6,762 bases of DNA. Origin: Haloarculaceae archaeon (GTDB taxonomy: Archaea; Halobacteriota; Halobacteria; Halobacteriales; Haloarculaceae). Below are positions 6,156 to 6,762 of the stretch, in pieces. The notes beneath the pieces were generated by a model. That model was not told the DNA's origin, ran no database searches, and worked only from the letters and a program-made list of their open reading frames with translations. The translations under genes and the position numbers were made by a program. Within the stretch, counting starts at the first letter, position 1. Every line of letters begins with the position of its first letter. Location: positions 1-6,762 of the forward strand of contig JAQCMX010000208.1 in assembly GCA_028274885.1 (NCBI GenBank), written 5' to 3'.

Positions 6156-6460
6156 GGATATCGGTATTCCGTCTGCCCTGACGAGACGGATCACCTGACC
6201 ATACCCGCGGAAGACTCACCAGATCAGGACCGCCTGGGCACACCACAACCACATACAGGAACTGCACTGCCAGGACTGAAGCGCCAGATACCACCGGAAT
6301 CAGCGGCAAGAACTAATCACAGAAAAAAACATTGTGATTGATACACAACCGCAAAGAGAGCCTGAGCACACTATAGGCTGCCCCGAGAGCGGGACACAGC
6401 CGTCAGAACCACTAATGCTCACACTCGATAACACCGATATCACGAAACATAGATTACACG

Positions 6461-6470
6461 GATTTATATG
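6461..6470 (+). promoter_or_regulatory. Upstream TATA-like box, possible second promoter
   Basis: GATTTATATG repeats the nine bases GATTTATAT found at 6521-6529, exactly 60 bp downstream. No start codon with a credible reading frame follows at leaderless distance. It might therefore start a long-leader pilin transcript or a small RNA. Confidence 0.35.
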
Positions 6471-6520
6471 TGCTGCTACCGTACTATTGCATAACGAGCG
6501 CCACACTGACCCATTGCGAT

Positions 6521-6530
6521 GATTTATATC
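6521..6530 (+). promoter_or_regulatory. TATA-like promoter of the pilin gene
   Basis: GATTTATATC is the strongest TATA-like box in the region. It lies 42-51 bases before the ATG at 6572, predicting a leader of about 15-20 bases. ACAATTAAACT just before the ATG shows no Shine-Dalgarno motif. Confidence 0.55.
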
Positions 6531-6571
6531 CGGGGTTGGTCGAACGGAACCGGCGCCGTAACAATTAAACT

Positions 6572-6762
6572 ATGAGACGAAAACAGCTATTCAACGACAA
6601 CGACGCAGTCAGCCCAGTCATCGGCGTGATTTTGATGGTTGCGATCACCGTGATCCTCGCAGCCGTCATCGCCACGTTCGTGCTGGGCCTTGGCGAGTCG
6701 GTCTCCGACTCATCACCCACAGCAACGTTTGAAGGCGATTTCGAAGACAACAGTAGTGTAAC
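6572..6762 (+). CDS. Type IV pilin / archaellin-like protein, 5' part only
   Basis: The first 63 codons of a secreted pilin-like protein; the window ends inside the gene. MRRKQLFNDND is a short charged leader, followed by AVSPVIGVILMVAITVILAA and continuing to about residue 41, the almost invariant hydrophobic segment of haloarchaeal type IV pilins (Pilin_N, formerly DUF1628). The prepilin peptidase PibD is expected to cut near Asp11/Ala12, after which the hydrophobic helix packs into the filament core. After GLGESVSD the sequence becomes Ser/Thr/Asp/Glu-rich, as in surface-exposed pilin domains. Such proteins build adhesion pili or pseudopili, or are stand-alone surface proteins. Which applies cannot be told without the C-terminal domain and downstream genes. 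Confidence 0.88.
   Translation, partial: MRRKQLFNDNDAVSPVIGVILMVAITVILAAVIATFVLGLGESVSDSSPTATFEGDFEDNSSV

Larger units (their letters stand above)
6156..6571. other. Gene-free, AT-enriched stretch before the pilin gene
   Basis: Composition drops from GC-rich coding sequence to visibly AT-rich from about 6300 onward. The only open frames are short: GTG at 6334 to 6522 (62 codons) and minus-strand frames. They resemble nothing I know and lack start signals. Just after the coaBC stop is GGATA-TCGG-TATTCC (6156-6170), a bulged hairpin, and then CCGTCT...AGACGG (6169-6189), a six-pair stem with a nine-base loop. Neither has a T-run. Two TATA-like boxes lie near the right end and are listed separately. 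The region probably serves as regulatory upstream DNA for the pilin gene. Confidence 0.5.

Noticed and set aside
6169..6189. Six-pair hairpin after coaBC as an intrinsic terminator
   Set aside because: Nine-base loop and no T-run; too weak to call a terminator.
6334..6522. Small plus-strand frame (62 codons, GTG start) before the pilin
   Set aside because: No Shine-Dalgarno or TATA-like box at a suitable distance, mixed composition and no recognisable family.

Overview
This window looks chromosomal and haloarchaeal. The coding regions are GC-rich and the proteins are strongly acidic. Several genes have a TATA-like box 22-33 bases before the start codon with almost no leader. The gene content also fits: a small DUF5786-type protein, a small CxxC...CxxC protein, an archaeal-type CoaBC, and a pilin with the haloarchaeal AVSPVIGVILM N-terminus. 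I cannot name the genus.

Layout. Positions 1-1026 (minus) carry a complete polytopic membrane protein of the lysylphosphatidylglycerol-synthase TM / UPF0104 (AglD-like) family. About 460 bases without a convincing gene follow. Positions 1523-2437 (plus) encode a sulfotransferase with its own promoter. Positions 2461-2820 (minus) hold the wreck of a thioredoxin-reductase-like flavoprotein gene, with two frameshifts and an inferred internal deletion. Just beyond it, 2892-3002 is a roughly 111-bp palindromic element with perfect 15-bp terminal inverted repeats, MITE-like. A second inverted repeat (2918-2928 with 3017-3027) crosses it. Positions 3059-4102 (plus) encode a renalase/amine-oxidase-like FAD protein. 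It converges on a small zinc-binding-type protein (4115-4336, minus). A DUF5786-type protein (4634-4804, minus) is divergent from coaBC (4992-6155, plus), which makes coenzyme A precursors. After about 400 more AT-rich, gene-free bases holding two identical TATA-like boxes 60 bp apart, a type IV pilin/archaellin-like gene begins at 6572 and runs off the window.

Most genes appear to be individually transcribed, and no multi-gene operon is evident. The flippase-like membrane protein, the sulfotransferase and the pilin could all touch the cell envelope, but nothing in the sequence ties them into one pathway. I found no convincing new multi-gene system. The items most worth checking are the palindromic element with its crossing repeat and the decayed flavoprotein gene beside it.
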